A program made the position numbers and the translations under genes. The notes below the pieces were generated by a model. That model saw nothing but the letters and a program-made list of their open reading frames with translations, did not search any database and was not told the origin of the DNA. Source: JACKBC01 sp041391125 (GTDB lineage: Bacteria > Chloroflexota > Anaerolineae > Caldilineales > Caldilineaceae). From it: a stretch of DNA of 64,000 nt. The stretch lies in contig JAWKON010000046.1 in NCBI GenBank assembly GCA_041391125.1, positions 1 through 64,000 on the forward strand, written 5' to 3'. Shown here piece by piece: positions 46,612 to 55,912 of this stretch. Each line of letters opens with the position of its first letter. Positions within the stretch are counted from its first letter, which is position 1.

Positions 46612-47892
46612 ATGACAGTCGAGAGAACAATTGGCGCCGAACATTTAAGCGAACAGACCTATCCGGACAAGGCGCACCGGGGCAAAGCCAAGACATTTTT
46701 TTCCTCTTTGGCAATTTTTATATTGGTGGGGCTGGAGGTGATCACGGGCGGTCTCATGCTGTACAGCCTGCGCTATTTGTATCACCCAGCGCGCATGAAT
46801 CAGCTATCTTCGGTCAGCGCTATGATAGAAGCGCCATTGGCGCCGGTGAGCGCGGATATCCCCACGGTCGATCTGGCCACCATGCAAGCCGCGGCGGATT
46901 CCCCGGGATTATCGTCGGAAGTCGAAATGGCCATGTCCAGCGTGTTTGGCCCGCTGCCGGCGCTGGCGGAAACCACCGATTATGAGGTGACCGATGCCTT
47001 GGTCGACCTGGGGCGGCACCTCTGGTACGATCCGCGCCTTTCGGGCGACAAATCTATGAGCTGCAATACGTGTCATCCTCTGGATAATTATGGGGTTGAC
47101 AATATGCAGTTCTCCCTAGGTGTGAATGGGACCACCATGAGACGCAACACGCCTTCGGCTTATAATGCCGCGCTGCACCTGGCCCAATTCTGGGACGGCC
47201 GCCGCGACACCGTAGAAGAGCAGGCCATCGTCCCCATTTTGGCCGCCGATGAAATGGGCATGCCCAGCCCCGAACAGGCCAAAGAGATATTTAGCGCCAT
47301 CCGCGGTTATCAGCCCCTTTTTGCAGCCGCCTTCCCGAATGACCCCGACCCCATCAACATGGTGAATATGGTGATCGCCATTGGCGCCTTCGAGCGCGGC
47401 CTGGTCACGCCATCCCGCTTCGATCTTTTTTTGCGGGGCGACTATGCGCAGCTCAACGCGCAAGAGCAGCGCGGCATGGCCACCTTTGTATCGCTGCGCT
47501 GCCCCACCTGCCACATTGGGGCCACACTGGGCGGGCTGTCGTTCAAGCAGATTGGCGAACGTGAACCCTATCCTTTTGAGGATGAAGGGCGTTTCCAGGT
47601 GACCGGCTTGGAGTCCGATAAATTTGTATTTAAAGTGCCAAGCCTGCGCAACGTGACCGAAACCGCGCCCTATCTGCACGATGGCAGCCTGGAAACGCTG
47701 GAGGAAGTCATCCAGTTCATGACGCGTCACCAACTGGGCAAAACTGTGTCCGATGAAGAGGTGGCGGATATTATCGCCTTCCTTGGTGCGCTGACCGGCG
47801 AGCTGCCATATGAGGACATTGCCAAACCGCGCCTGCCCGATATGGAGGTGAACAGCCTGCGCTTCGCCCGGCCCAGCGAAAGCACGCCGTAA
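46612..47892 (+). CDS. Membrane-anchored di-heme cytochrome c peroxidase
   Basis: This 426-residue CCP/MauG-family protein has one N-terminal membrane helix (about 31-52) instead of a cleaved signal. Haem sites are Cys151-x2-Cys154-His155 (SCNTCHPL) and Cys297-x2-Cys300-His301 (CPTCHIG). Typical CCP text such as AQFWDGRRDTVEEQA, GAFERGLVTPSRFD, FKVPSLRNVTETAPYLHDGS and EVADIIAFLGALTGELP is present. It reduces H2O2, or oxidises a partner, outside the membrane. It forms an operon with the cupredoxin. The di-heme domain of the giant protein at 3357-7163 belongs to the same superfamily. Confidence 0.9.
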   Translation: MTVERTIGAEHLSEQTYPDKAHRGKAKTFFSSLAIFILVGLEVITGGLMLYSLRYLYHPARMNQLSSVSAMIEAPLAPVSADIPTVDLATMQAAADSPGLSSEVEMAMSSVFGPLPALAETTDYEVTDALVDLGRHLWYDPRLSGDKSMSCNTCHPLDNYGVDNMQFSLGVNGTTMRRNTPSAYNAALHLAQFWDGRRDTVEEQAIVPILAADEMGMPSPEQAKEIFSAIRGYQPLFAAAFPNDPDPINMVNMVIAIGAFERGLVTPSRFDLFLRGDYAQLNAQEQRGMATFVSLRCPTCHIGATLGGLSFKQIGEREPYPFEDEGRFQVTGLESDKFVFKVPSLRNVTETAPYLHDGSLETLEEVIQFMTRHQLGKTVSDEEVADIIAFLGALTGELPYEDIAKPRLPDMEVNSLRFARPSESTP

Positions 47893-47907
47893 TCGCTCCA
47901 AGGCGGA

Positions 47908-48876
47908 TTAATGTGAGAGGGATTCTAAAGTCGACTCTTCAGATTTTTTATGGCCATTTGCATTAACTTGATACTTTACCCGTGGTTCAAGCAAACGCAA
48001 TTGGTAACCATTTTGTCTATTCTGTGGGGACGCGGCGGTTGGGCGATAATTCAGTACGAGAGCCTCTAGCATTGGCTTACGGTTGCTTTCGGCTGCCCCT
48101 ACATGGTAAAAATGCTCACGCGTTACAATATAAAATTGCGCCCACAAGGAGTCGATGTAATGATTTTGACGATGCTGGTTGCTGTGCCAAGTGGACAAAA
48201 CAAAATGGGCAGGGCTGTTCTTTAGTTTTTGATATAAACGCATCTCTTGCTCTTCGTCCCATGAATTGAAATAGTCTACATGCCGTCCAATATAGGGGGG
48301 ATCACAATAGATGTGATCCTGGGGGGTGGCAGATGCTAGAGCCAACCCAAAGTCTTGATGGACAAATTTCCAATCATAAGTCTTCACACAATCAGCGACA
48401 AACGCGATTTGATTGACGATCTTAGTTATATAAGCAGGTGCAAATCGTTGAGGCTTATGGCCAAATGGAACATTAAAACCGCCCTTTTGATTAAATCGAA
48501 TAACCCCGTTGAAACAGGAGCGATTTAAAAACAAGAAGTCGAGAGGCGCATGGGAATTATTGAATCTTTCGCGCACCTCATAATAATAATCTGCGCCTGA
48601 CTGGGCTAATTTAACCCCCTCGGCTTCGAGAAATTGTCTAGCCACTGCTGGCGTGATATTCTCTCGTTGAATCGCATTATAGAATTCAATGAGGTGTGGA
48701 TTGATGTCAGAAAAAACCGCTTTCTTGGGCAGTAGATTAAAACCGACGACTCCAGAACCAACAAATGGTTCGATCCACCGTCCATCGCCGCTCCAATCGA
48801 CAACATCTTTTATCCACTCTACCAGCTTGGTTTTGATCCCCTGGCATTTGATTGGGGGTACATAAATTTTGGCCAT
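47908..48876 (-). CDS. D12-class adenine-N6 DNA methyltransferase of an EcoRV-like system
   Basis: This 322-residue SAM-dependent methylase has motif I at PFVGSG (37-42) and motif IV at DPPY (192-195), in the D12/Dam order. The target-recognition part lies between them (FLNRSCFNGVIRFNQKGG and FGHKPQRFAP are typical of this class). It should protect the sites cut by the neighbouring endonuclease, presumably GATATC. It begins 12 bp after the endonuclease stop and is cotranscribed with it. It is more AT-rich than its surroundings, which suggests import. Confidence 0.9.
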   Translation of the reverse strand: MAKIYVPPIKCQGIKTKLVEWIKDVVDWSGDGRWIEPFVGSGVVGFNLLPKKAVFSDINPHLIEFYNAIQRENITPAVARQFLEAEGVKLAQSGADYYYEVRERFNNSHAPLDFLFLNRSCFNGVIRFNQKGGFNVPFGHKPQRFAPAYITKIVNQIAFVADCVKTYDWKFVHQDFGLALASATPQDHIYCDPPYIGRHVDYFNSWDEEQEMRLYQKLKNSPAHFVLSTWHSNQHRQNHYIDSLWAQFYIVTREHFYHVGAAESNRKPMLEALVLNYRPTAASPQNRQNGYQLRLLEPRVKYQVNANGHKKSEESTLESLSH

Positions 48877-48888
48877 TAAATAAACACC

Positions 48889-49758
48889 TTATGTTGCGTG
48901 ATCTCCCGCGTTTCGCCGTGACTTAGGGACAATTAACGATGTATCTCCATTTCGATATTTCACAAAATCATATAGGTTGCGAATCCGTTTGGTCTTGCCT
49001 GTTTGGGGATCGACAGTCGTAATTTTCCCGTAATTCATCCAATAATCGTCAAACCACGCCTCGCCAAGCTGGCTGAACATGCCACGGCCATTAACAATGT
49101 CAGATATGTCTTGAATACTGCCTATATTGGCGGTGTTTCCGCTCCCGCTTTTGTCACTTGCAATTTGCCACTTTTCGACTGCAAAAAACTGAAAATCACG
49201 AATGACTGAAGTGATTGAACTCAATTGTTCAATCTGGTGAACCTGCGTCTCATCAACGTCAATCTTATCTGCACGTGTATATATAATGCCCAGGCAATAG
49301 TGACCTACATAAGTGCTGTATGGGAATTGGATATTCTTTGTGCTATTGCGATTTGTGAAATATTCGCCGTGAGAACCCAAAGTGAATCCATTACATCGGG
49401 CAGGATTGGCGGGAAGCCGGTATGTGGTTTTGAAATCAACTGCAAACCGAATATCGGAATTGTCTTTGGAAACAAATGAGATATCGGGATAATAGTTTTG
49501 GTGGTCCGCTACAACAAGCCCATAACTATGGCGCTCGGCAAACTTCAATAGCATTGGAAATAGGTGTATTTCAAGTATTTTTGAGACGATTTTTGTATCT
49601 GATGAAATCGTATAAACGTTGCGATAGATATCAATAAACCCTTTGACAGTCCATTGCCCGTCATCCATAGCCACATAGGAGTTGAGATCGGCGGCAAATT
49701 CTTGTAGCTGACCTGAAAATCTAGTCTTCATTTCAGATATACTCATATTCTTCATCAT
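48889..49758 (-). CDS. EcoRV-family type II restriction endonuclease
   Basis: This 289-residue protein is a recognisable homologue of EcoRV (245). The PD-(D/E)xK active site is intact: Asp92 (YYPDISF), Asp108 and Lys110 (FAVDFKTTYRL). The EcoRV recognition loop GSGNTTNIGSI is present as GSGNTANIGSI at 205-215, so GATATC specificity is likely. Other shared text includes FTLGSHGEYFTNRNSTKNI, with YVGHYCLGIIYTRAD after it, and EAWFDDYWMNYG. It starts at ATG 49758 or the adjacent ATG 49755. The N- and C-termini are longer than EcoRV by ~20 residues each. The gene is AT-rich and precedes its methylase in one operon. Confidence 0.9.
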   Translation of the reverse strand: MMKNMSISEMKTRFSGQLQEFAADLNSYVAMDDGQWTVKGFIDIYRNVYTISSDTKIVSKILEIHLFPMLLKFAERHSYGLVVADHQNYYPDISFVSKDNSDIRFAVDFKTTYRLPANPARCNGFTLGSHGEYFTNRNSTKNIQFPYSTYVGHYCLGIIYTRADKIDVDETQVHQIEQLSSITSVIRDFQFFAVEKWQIASDKSGSGNTANIGSIQDISDIVNGRGMFSQLGEAWFDDYWMNYGKITTVDPQTGKTKRIRNLYDFVKYRNGDTSLIVPKSRRNAGDHAT

Positions 49759-49930
49759 CTCTATAGTAACACATCTGTTCGATCTTGGATATTCTTATCC
49801 TCTTATGAGTGCAAGTGATTGCATGTATTTGCTGATGGCGCCGCGCCAATTTGACGGAAAAAGTCATCGCGGCTAATGTTGGTTTTACGCACTGACTCTT
49901 GAATTATACCCCTAGCAGAATGGAGGCACT

Positions 49931-50209
49931 ATGGTTACGGCAGTAGTTTTGATGAACATCAAGCGCGGGCAGGTGAATCCGGTGGCCGAGACGCTGGCGG
50001 CCATTCCCGGCATCTCCGAGGTCTATTCGGTGGCCGGGCGCTATGATCTGGTGGCAATCTTGCGCGTAAGCAACAACGACGAAATGGCCGATCTGGTCAC
50101 CAATCATCTGCGCCAGATGGGTGACATTGAACATACTGAAACGCTGCTGGCATTTCGCGCCTATTCCAAGCACGATCTGGAAAACATGTTTGCTATTGGG
50201 CTGGAGTAA
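49931..50209 (+). CDS. Stand-alone Lrp/AsnC ligand-binding (RAM) domain protein
   Basis: This 92-residue protein consists only of the regulation-of-amino-acid-metabolism domain (VAETLAAIPGISEVYSVAGR, YDLVAILRVSNNDEMADLV, IEHTETLLAF) without the HTH. Such SRAM proteins form decamers and bind amino acids or small effectors. ATG 49931 follows GGAGG. The nucleoside hydrolase starts 4 bp after its stop, so the two are cotranscribed. Confidence 0.87.
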   Translation: MVTAVVLMNIKRGQVNPVAETLAAIPGISEVYSVAGRYDLVAILRVSNNDEMADLVTNHLRQMGDIEHTETLLAFRAYSKHDLENMFAIGLE

Positions 50210-50213
50210 ATAT

Positions 50214-51149
50214 ATGCCAACCAAAGTAATCCTGGATGTGGACACCGGCACCGATGATGCCGTAGCGCTCATGATCGCGGCGCTGTCGCCCGATCTGGAG
50301 CTAATTGGCGCAACGACGGTGGTGGGCAATTGCCCCTGCACTATCTGCACGGAAAACACGCTGCGCGTCTTTGACCATATCGGCATTCCCGTGCCGGTCT
50401 ATCAGGGCATGGTGGAGCCTATGGTGCGGCCCGATTTTGACCGGCCTGTGGAAAGCGAGGTCCACGGCCGGTATCTTGATTTGCCCCCGGCGACCTCTAA
50501 GGCGCAACCCCAACATGCCGTTGATTGGCTGGTGGAGACCTATGCAGCGTCGGCGGGCGACATTACGCTGGTGCCGGTGGGACCGCTGTCCAATGTGGCC
50601 ATGGCCCTGCGCCGGCGACCGGAGATTGCCGCCCAGATTCCCGAATTGGTCATTATGGGTGGGGCGCACCATTTGGGGAACCGCTCGGCGCTGGCCGAAT
50701 TCAACATTTGGGTGGACCCCGAAGCGGCGCGGCTGGTGGTCAACTGCGGCCGGCCCATGCGCATGGTGCCGTTGGACGCCACGCACAAAGCGCTGATTTC
50801 GGACGCGGATTGCCGCCAATTGCGCGGACTCGGCACGCCCGCCGCTACCGCCGCCGCTGCCTTTATCGAGCGGCGCATTGAGGGCTACAACCGCTCGCAG
50901 CCCATGAAGGTGCTCAATACCGCCCCGGTCCACGATGCGCTGGCCGTCTGCGCCATCATCGACCCCACGGTAATTCAAACCGAGTTGGTGGCGGTGGACG
51001 TGGAGACCAAAGGCGAACTGACCGACGGCTGCACCATCTGCGATTTTGGCCGGCGCACCGGCAAAGCGCCTAACGTGCATTTTGCCCTGGATGTGGATGT
51101 GCCCAAGTTCAAGGCGATGCTCTTTGACATTCTGGGGCGGCGGGCGTGA
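50214..51149 (+). CDS. Inosine-uridine-type nucleoside hydrolase
   Basis: This 311-residue enzyme hydrolyses the N-glycosidic bond of nucleosides in salvage. The calcium-binding motif ILDVDTGTDDAVALM (Asp8, Asp10, Asp14, Asp15) starts the chain. LIGATTVVGNCP, DITLVPVGPLSNVAMALRR, PELVIMGGAHH and NIWVDPEAARLVV are family text. A His in VHDALAVCAIIDPTV fits the C-terminal His-Asp. ATG 50214 is set by the family N-terminus; an upstream in-frame start inside the RAM gene is a shadow. Confidence 0.9.
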   Translation: MPTKVILDVDTGTDDAVALMIAALSPDLELIGATTVVGNCPCTICTENTLRVFDHIGIPVPVYQGMVEPMVRPDFDRPVESEVHGRYLDLPPATSKAQPQHAVDWLVETYAASAGDITLVPVGPLSNVAMALRRRPEIAAQIPELVIMGGAHHLGNRSALAEFNIWVDPEAARLVVNCGRPMRMVPLDATHKALISDADCRQLRGLGTPAATAAAAFIERRIEGYNRSQPMKVLNTAPVHDALAVCAIIDPTVIQTELVAVDVETKGELTDGCTICDFGRRTGKAPNVHFALDVDVPKFKAMLFDILGRRA

Positions 51150-51222
51150 GCGCCGCTTTTTTCTGATACCCCATGAGTCTGCAAAATCGTGGTTTTCAAC
51201 CAACCACCTGAAAGGATTAATA

Positions 51223-52776
51223 GTGTACCCAACCAGAAACGTGCGATATCTATGCAAGATGTGGCAAGTATTGCTGCTGGCCTGTGTCATGATCAGTGGG
51301 AATGGGGCCGTTTTTGCCGATGCTTCTGAAGGGAATGCGATCCAAGTTTATCGCACCGCGAATTTCCAGATCAATTATCGCGATGGCGCCAACCCCGGCG
51401 CCTGCAATCCGGGCGATGGCGACTTTCAGCCCTGGAGCGCCGAAGCGCAGGCCGCCATGAATCATGTGGTGGATATCCTGGACGACCTGCTCAATTCGGC
51501 AGTCCCCATTGTGGTTGACGCCTGTTTTCAATCCCTCGCTCCCGGAAGCGGCACGCTGGCCTTTGCTGGCGAAAATGGCAACCTGACGCAAGCCGACGTG
51601 GTAGCGCTGCCGGTGGCCAATCGCACCTATTCCATGGCGCTGGCCAATGCCATCACCGGCGTCGATCAGAATGGCGCCGCCGTGGAGGTGGTGGCCACGG
51701 CCAATTCGGCGGTGACGTGGGATTTCTGCACGGTGGGCTGCACGGTGACGGCCAATCGCACCGACTTTGTCAGCACCATGGTGCATGAGGTGCTGCACGG
51801 CCTGGGCTTCTCCATGTCGTTTGACCAGAGCCAGGATGATCCCAGCGTGGGTATTTATGGCGACCCGCCGGCGGTCATTGATGATTATGTGATTCAGGTG
51901 GCCGGTGGGACCAAGCTGCTGGACCTGCCCAACAACTCGGCGGCGCTGCTCAACGCCATGCAGCAGGGCAGCGGCGCCATTGGCTACAATGGTCCCAATA
52001 CGCTAGCCATCAACAGCGGCGCCACGCCTTTTATCTTCGCGCCCAATCCGTTTCAACAGGGTTCCAGCATGTCGCATTGGGATGATGATAGCCCGACCAA
52101 TTTGGGCCGCATGATGAACTCGGCCACGGATACCGGACCCAGCTCACGCGTGGTCGACGCCATTACGCTTATGGTGCTCAAGGACATTGGCTGGAGCGTC
52201 AACGATGCGGCCGATTTTGGGGATAGCACATTGGCCGCCTACGGGAATGCGCAACACATTAATAGTCCCTCTTTTGTGGGCCACATGAAGTTGGGAACCA
52301 GCTTTTCCACCGAAGCCGCTCCCGCCGCGGCCGACGCCAGCGATGACGGCGTAACGCGCCCGGCGGTCTGGGCGGTCGGCCCCAACGGCGGCCAAATCAC
52401 GGCCAATGTGGTCAGCAGTCAGGCCGGGGCCACGGGCTGTCTCAGCGGCTGGATCGACTGGAGCGGCGATGGCGACTTTGGCGACGCCGACGAACAGCTT
52501 GCCGCCATGCGCCCGGCGCCGGTGGGCAATCTGCAAGTGACGTTCAATATTCCCGCCAGCGCCAGCAGCACCGCGACCTATAACGGCCGCATCCGCCTCA
52601 TTCCCGATTGGGATGGCGACGGCGCCTGCGATGATCAGGTGGCTTTGACGCCGACGGGTGGCGTGCTGGGCGGTGAAGTGGAGGATTATCAGTGGAAGCT
52701 CAGCGGCGGCTCGGTGGACAATCCGCCGGTGGTCAAGCAGCGGCTTTTCCTGCCGCTGGTGCAAAAAGGGTCATAA
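51223..52776 (+). CDS. Secreted zinc metalloprotease-like protein with GEVED domain and LPLV tail
   Basis: This ~517-residue exported protein starts at GTG 51223 (AAAGG upstream) and has a signal peptide ending about residue 33 (VLLLACVMISGNGAVFADA). The catalytic motif HEVLHGLGF (His188, Glu189, His192, with the metzincin-like Gly following) lies in a domain with several paired cysteines. SMSHWDDDSPTNLGRMMNSA provides the third ligand and Met-turn candidates. Residues ~350-495 form a calcium-rich beta domain of the GEVED type (DWSGDGDFGDADE, GGEVEDYQWKL). The end is RLFLPLVQKGS, the same tail type as the protein at 3357-7163. It is probably surface-attached or secreted for protein degradation. 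Confidence 0.85.
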   Translation: MYPTRNVRYLCKMWQVLLLACVMISGNGAVFADASEGNAIQVYRTANFQINYRDGANPGACNPGDGDFQPWSAEAQAAMNHVVDILDDLLNSAVPIVVDACFQSLAPGSGTLAFAGENGNLTQADVVALPVANRTYSMALANAITGVDQNGAAVEVVATANSAVTWDFCTVGCTVTANRTDFVSTMVHEVLHGLGFSMSFDQSQDDPSVGIYGDPPAVIDDYVIQVAGGTKLLDLPNNSAALLNAMQQGSGAIGYNGPNTLAINSGATPFIFAPNPFQQGSSMSHWDDDSPTNLGRMMNSATDTGPSSRVVDAITLMVLKDIGWSVNDAADFGDSTLAAYGNAQHINSPSFVGHMKLGTSFSTEAAPAAADASDDGVTRPAVWAVGPNGGQITANVVSSQAGATGCLSGWIDWSGDGDFGDADEQLAAMRPAPVGNLQVTFNIPASASSTATYNGRIRLIPDWDGDGACDDQVALTPTGGVLGGEVEDYQWKLSGGSVDNPPVVKQRLFLPLVQKGS

Positions 52777-53259
52777 CACGGTGTTAAATATATCGGGCTG
52801 CGCGCCTGCGGTTAAGATCTGATGCAGGCGCGCTCCGATGCGTGGATATAAGGCGATGCGCGCCAGATCGCCAAGTGGCATCCACCCAATGCCGATCTGA
52901 TCGGGGTCGGGGACGGATGGGGCGATAAAGTCGCTCTCATCCGTGCCTGCCGCCAATGTGCAGTGGAAGAGCAGACGCAGTTCGTGTTCATCCGTGTAGA
53001 AATCGCCATACACAACGGGGTCAAATTCGTTGACCAGCAGCAGCCGCCCCACGGTCACGTGCGCCCCCGTCTCCTCCAGCACCTCGCGACGCAGCGCAGC
53101 GTGAATCGACTCCCCCGGCTCCACGCCGCCGCCTGGGAATCCCCAATGGCGGCCAAAGTGCGCATCCTCATATTCGATCAGCAAGAGCGATCCCGTACGT
53201 TCAATGGCTGCGTCGACCGCCAGCCGCATTATCTGCTTTTCAAGCATTTTCGTTTCCAA
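52771..53259 (-). CDS. NUDIX hydrolase
   Basis: This 162-residue protein has a complete Nudix box GGGVEPGESIHAALRREVLEETG, seen at about residues 43-65 in two overlapping parts (GGGVEPGESIHAALR and REVLEETGAHV). It hydrolyses a nucleoside diphosphate linked to another group; the substrate is unknown. It is convergent with the metalloprotease gene, and the stops overlap by 6 bp. Confidence 0.9.
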   Translation of the reverse strand: METKMLEKQIMRLAVDAAIERTGSLLLIEYEDAHFGRHWGFPGGGVEPGESIHAALRREVLEETGAHVTVGRLLLVNEFDPVVYGDFYTDEHELRLLFHCTLAAGTDESDFIAPSVPDPDQIGIGWMPLGDLARIALYPRIGARLHQILTAGAQPDIFNTVL

Positions 53260-53314
53260 ATATGGGGACGGTTCATTTGATCAAGAAGATAGGTTTACGA
53301 ATGAGATTAGTGAA

Positions 53315-53424
53315 CGCCGGTTGAGTAGGCTGCGGCAGTTGGCAGCCGTATCGAAACCAGCGTGAACGGGTTGACCCGCTTTGGTTTCGATACGGCCCAT
53401 ACTGCCGGGCCTACTCAACCGGCG
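53315..53424. repeat. Large perfect-armed palindrome in the NUDIX-SDR spacer
   Basis: CGCCGGTTGAGTAGGC (53315-53330) pairs exactly with 53409-53424. An inner pair GCCGTATCGAAACCA/TGGTTTCGATACGGC nests inside, with a small central GGGTTGACCC stem. The 110-bp unit may end transcription of both flanking minus-strand genes. Confidence 0.75.
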
Positions 53425-53504
53425 CTAGTCCCGTCAAAAAGTGTAAACCTAATTCTGAATCGTCCCCAATATGAGCGACTAAACTTGCCCCAAACTGAAC
53501 TTCC

Positions 53505-54289
53505 TCAACCAAAAGGACTCGTACCGCCATCCACGGCAATCGCCACGCCCTGAATGTGACGCGCGGCGGGCGAACAGAGAAAGCCCACCAGCTCCGCCAC
53601 ATCTTCCGGCGTACCCAGACGGCGGACGCCGGATTTCTCCATGCTGGCGCGTTTGGCTTCTTCTGTTGTGGTTCCGGCCAGTCGGGCGCGATTGGCGAAG
53701 ATCTCATCCAGCCGTTCGGTGACCGTCATGCCGGGGTGAATTGCATTGACGTTGACATCATCGCGCAAACCGAGCCCGGCCAGCGCTTTGGTAAAATTGG
53801 CCAGCGCGGCATTGACGGCGCCACCAATCATAAAGTCGGGATCGGGGGCGCGGGCGGCCCCGCCGATAATGTTGATCACGGTGCCGTGGCTGCGCGTCAA
53901 TAGGGGCCAGAAGAGCGCGACAGCCGCACGGCGCCGTGAAATTTGAGCGCAAAACCATCTTCCCACAGGCTGTCATCCTGCTCCAAAAAGCGCCCGCCCT
54001 GCGTAGCCCCCGCACAGTTGATCAGAATATCAACCTGGCCAAACAGTTTTTCTGCCCGTGCGTAGACCGCCTCACATCCGGCCGGCGTGCGAAGATCGGT
54101 GGGACAGGTTTCAATGCGCCGCCCCGTTTCCCGCGTGATCATCTGCGCGGCGGCGCGCAATTTTTCCTCATTGCGCGCCGCCAGCAGGCAATCACAGCCC
54201 TCTTGCGCCAGGCGCATGGCGATGGCCCGCCCAATGCCGCGGCTGCCGCCGCTGATGACGGCTACTCTGGTGGTTTGTGTTGATGACAT
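53505..54289 (-). CDS. SDR-family oxidoreductase with altered active site (frameshifted)
   Basis: A ~260-residue Rossmann-fold protein. The NAD(P) motif ISGGSRGIGRAIAMRLAQEG and the structural NCAGATQGG are normal. The catalytic segment, usually Ser followed by YxxxK, reads INIIGGAARAPDPDFMIGG with AVNAALANFTKAL after it. Tyr is Phe and Lys is Gly, so classic SDR chemistry is unlikely. The C-terminus VQGVAIAVDGG-type text (HIQGVAIAVDGGTSPFG) is standard. One frame change lies near 53930. ATG 54289 is preferred (MSSTQTTRVAVI). A 54319 start would add ten Ser-rich residues. Confidence 0.82.
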
Positions 54290-54347
54290 GCTTTCCTTAC
54301 TTTCGCTTGAACTATGCATGGTGCGAATCTCATCGAGCAGTGGCCGC

Positions 54348-55774
54348 TCAAGTAAACGTCAGTGCATACACCGTGGACGGCTGCTTGGGGAACAGCGTGT
54401 CGATTAGCAGCTTGGCCTCGGCGTTGGCCCATACATCGGGGAAAAATTCCATTAGCTCGGCCAGGCTGCGATAGCCGAAGAGCAGTTGCAAAAAGACAAG
54501 CGGTGGAAATCCGGCGTCTCCGTCGTCGGTATGAGCGGAGCCGCCACGGTTCCACCGCCTTGAGCAGGCCCTGTTCAAAGTGCAGACGCAGTCCGCTGCG
54601 GTAGAAATCGATTGCCAGCGCGCCCGAATAGCCCACCAAAATCGATTGGGCCAGCCGCTCTTCCAGCACGGGCGCCACGTGTTGGATAAAGGCCGGCACA
54701 TCCGGCACGCGCAGATACCAGGCGTATGGTGGGCTGATCTGGGTGGCCAAATTGTCGCCCAGCAGCGTATAGACCGGATGGGCGCTCCCCAGGTTAAAGC
54801 TGATGTCCTGCCACGGTTTGGTATTGCCCTCAATCGGCGGCGTCTGCGCGCCCTGTTGGCGGAAAATGCGCAACAGACAGGGCAGCGCGCTGCCAGTTAA
54901 CGTGCGGAAATAGCTCCAGCGCAAATACAAACTGCGAACGCCCCCAGCGTTTGGAGGCCAGCCACGCGTAGCCACACGTTTTCCCGTCGCCATCCACAAT
55001 CATGTGCAGCTTGCCGATCAGCCCCACCAACGCCGGGTCGCGGTCCTGCACCGCCGCATCGTCCCAGCCGGTCACATGATAGCGCCAAAACGCGTCGTCA
55101 GTCTCATGCCAAACCAGGCTGGCGGCGCGCCGCTGGTTGTAAAGCGTTTGCAAATCGGGCATGTCGTCCAGCGTGGCCGGGCGCAGGGCATAGGGTTCGG
55201 GCTCGCTGTCCGCCTTGGCCGGAATGGATGCCAGCGGCACGGCGCGATGCCCGCCCAGATCGAGCACGTATTCATAGCCAAACTGCCGGTAAAAATAGCG
55301 GATGCCGGTGATGGCTTGCGCCAGATGGCCGGCGGCGGCGCTGCGGGCGTGAAACATGTCAAAAAGCGCCCGCACCAAGCCGCGGTTGCGATACGCCGCC
55401 AACGTGGCCACATTTTCGGGCTGCCCCACGCCAAAGAGGATGCCGCCATAGCTCCACTGCCGTCGCCAAAAGCTGGTGGCAGCCACAATGGGGCGTTCAG
55501 GCTGGCTGGTGTCTTCCACCAGCGCAAAGTCTTCGGCGCCCATCAGTGGAAAGCCCTCGCTCATAAAGACGCGCGCTTCATCGCCGGCGCCCCTGTTGAG
55601 CGGCTCATCGTCCTCACGAAAGACGGTGGCGTACAGGTCCATGATCTTGTCCAGATCGGCGCCCGTGGACCAGCGGCAGACCAGGCCGTCGCCCAGATCG
55701 CCGGTGTAGGTAGGGTCAGCTAATGAACGGGATGATTCGGCGTGGTTTTGGGCATTGTGAAATGGCATTGGCAT
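54348..55774 (-). CDS. GNAT acetyltransferase with C-terminal sterol-carrier-like domain (frameshifted)
   Basis: A corrected ~475-residue protein of the Eis-like tandem-GNAT type. The first GNAT domain has VCRWSTGADLDKIMDLYATV and the acetyl-CoA loop AAYRNRGLVRALFDMFHAR. The second spans about 195-300 (YALRPATLDDMPDLQTLYNQ). The C-terminal SCP2-like part shows DFYRSGLRLHFEQGLLKAVE, then RSLAELMEFFPDVWANAEAK and the end KQPSTVYALTFT. Frame changes lie near 54835-54900 and 54540. ATG 55774 or 55768 is the likely start. It sits right after the stop of a PIN remnant. Confidence 0.78.
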
Positions 55775-55775
55775 G

Positions 55776-55912
55776 TTACCACAAAATAGAAATGGGATAT
55801 TGACGGAGCGTTTCATCGGCGCTGATCAGCGTCATGTTTTCGACCAGCGCTTGGGCAATCAGCCGCCGGTCAAACGGGTCGCGGTGGTGAAAAGAGAATC
55901 CATTCCATAGAA
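55776..55912 (-). pseudogene. C-terminal remnant of a PIN-domain (VapC-like) toxin
   Basis: Only the last ~43 residues are present: HHRDPFDRRLIAQALVEN followed by MTLISADETLRQYPIS. This is the classic C-terminal half of VapC toxins with the active-site Asp of RDPFDR. The 5' part and any antitoxin are missing. The stop lies 1 bp before the GNAT start. Confidence 0.75.
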
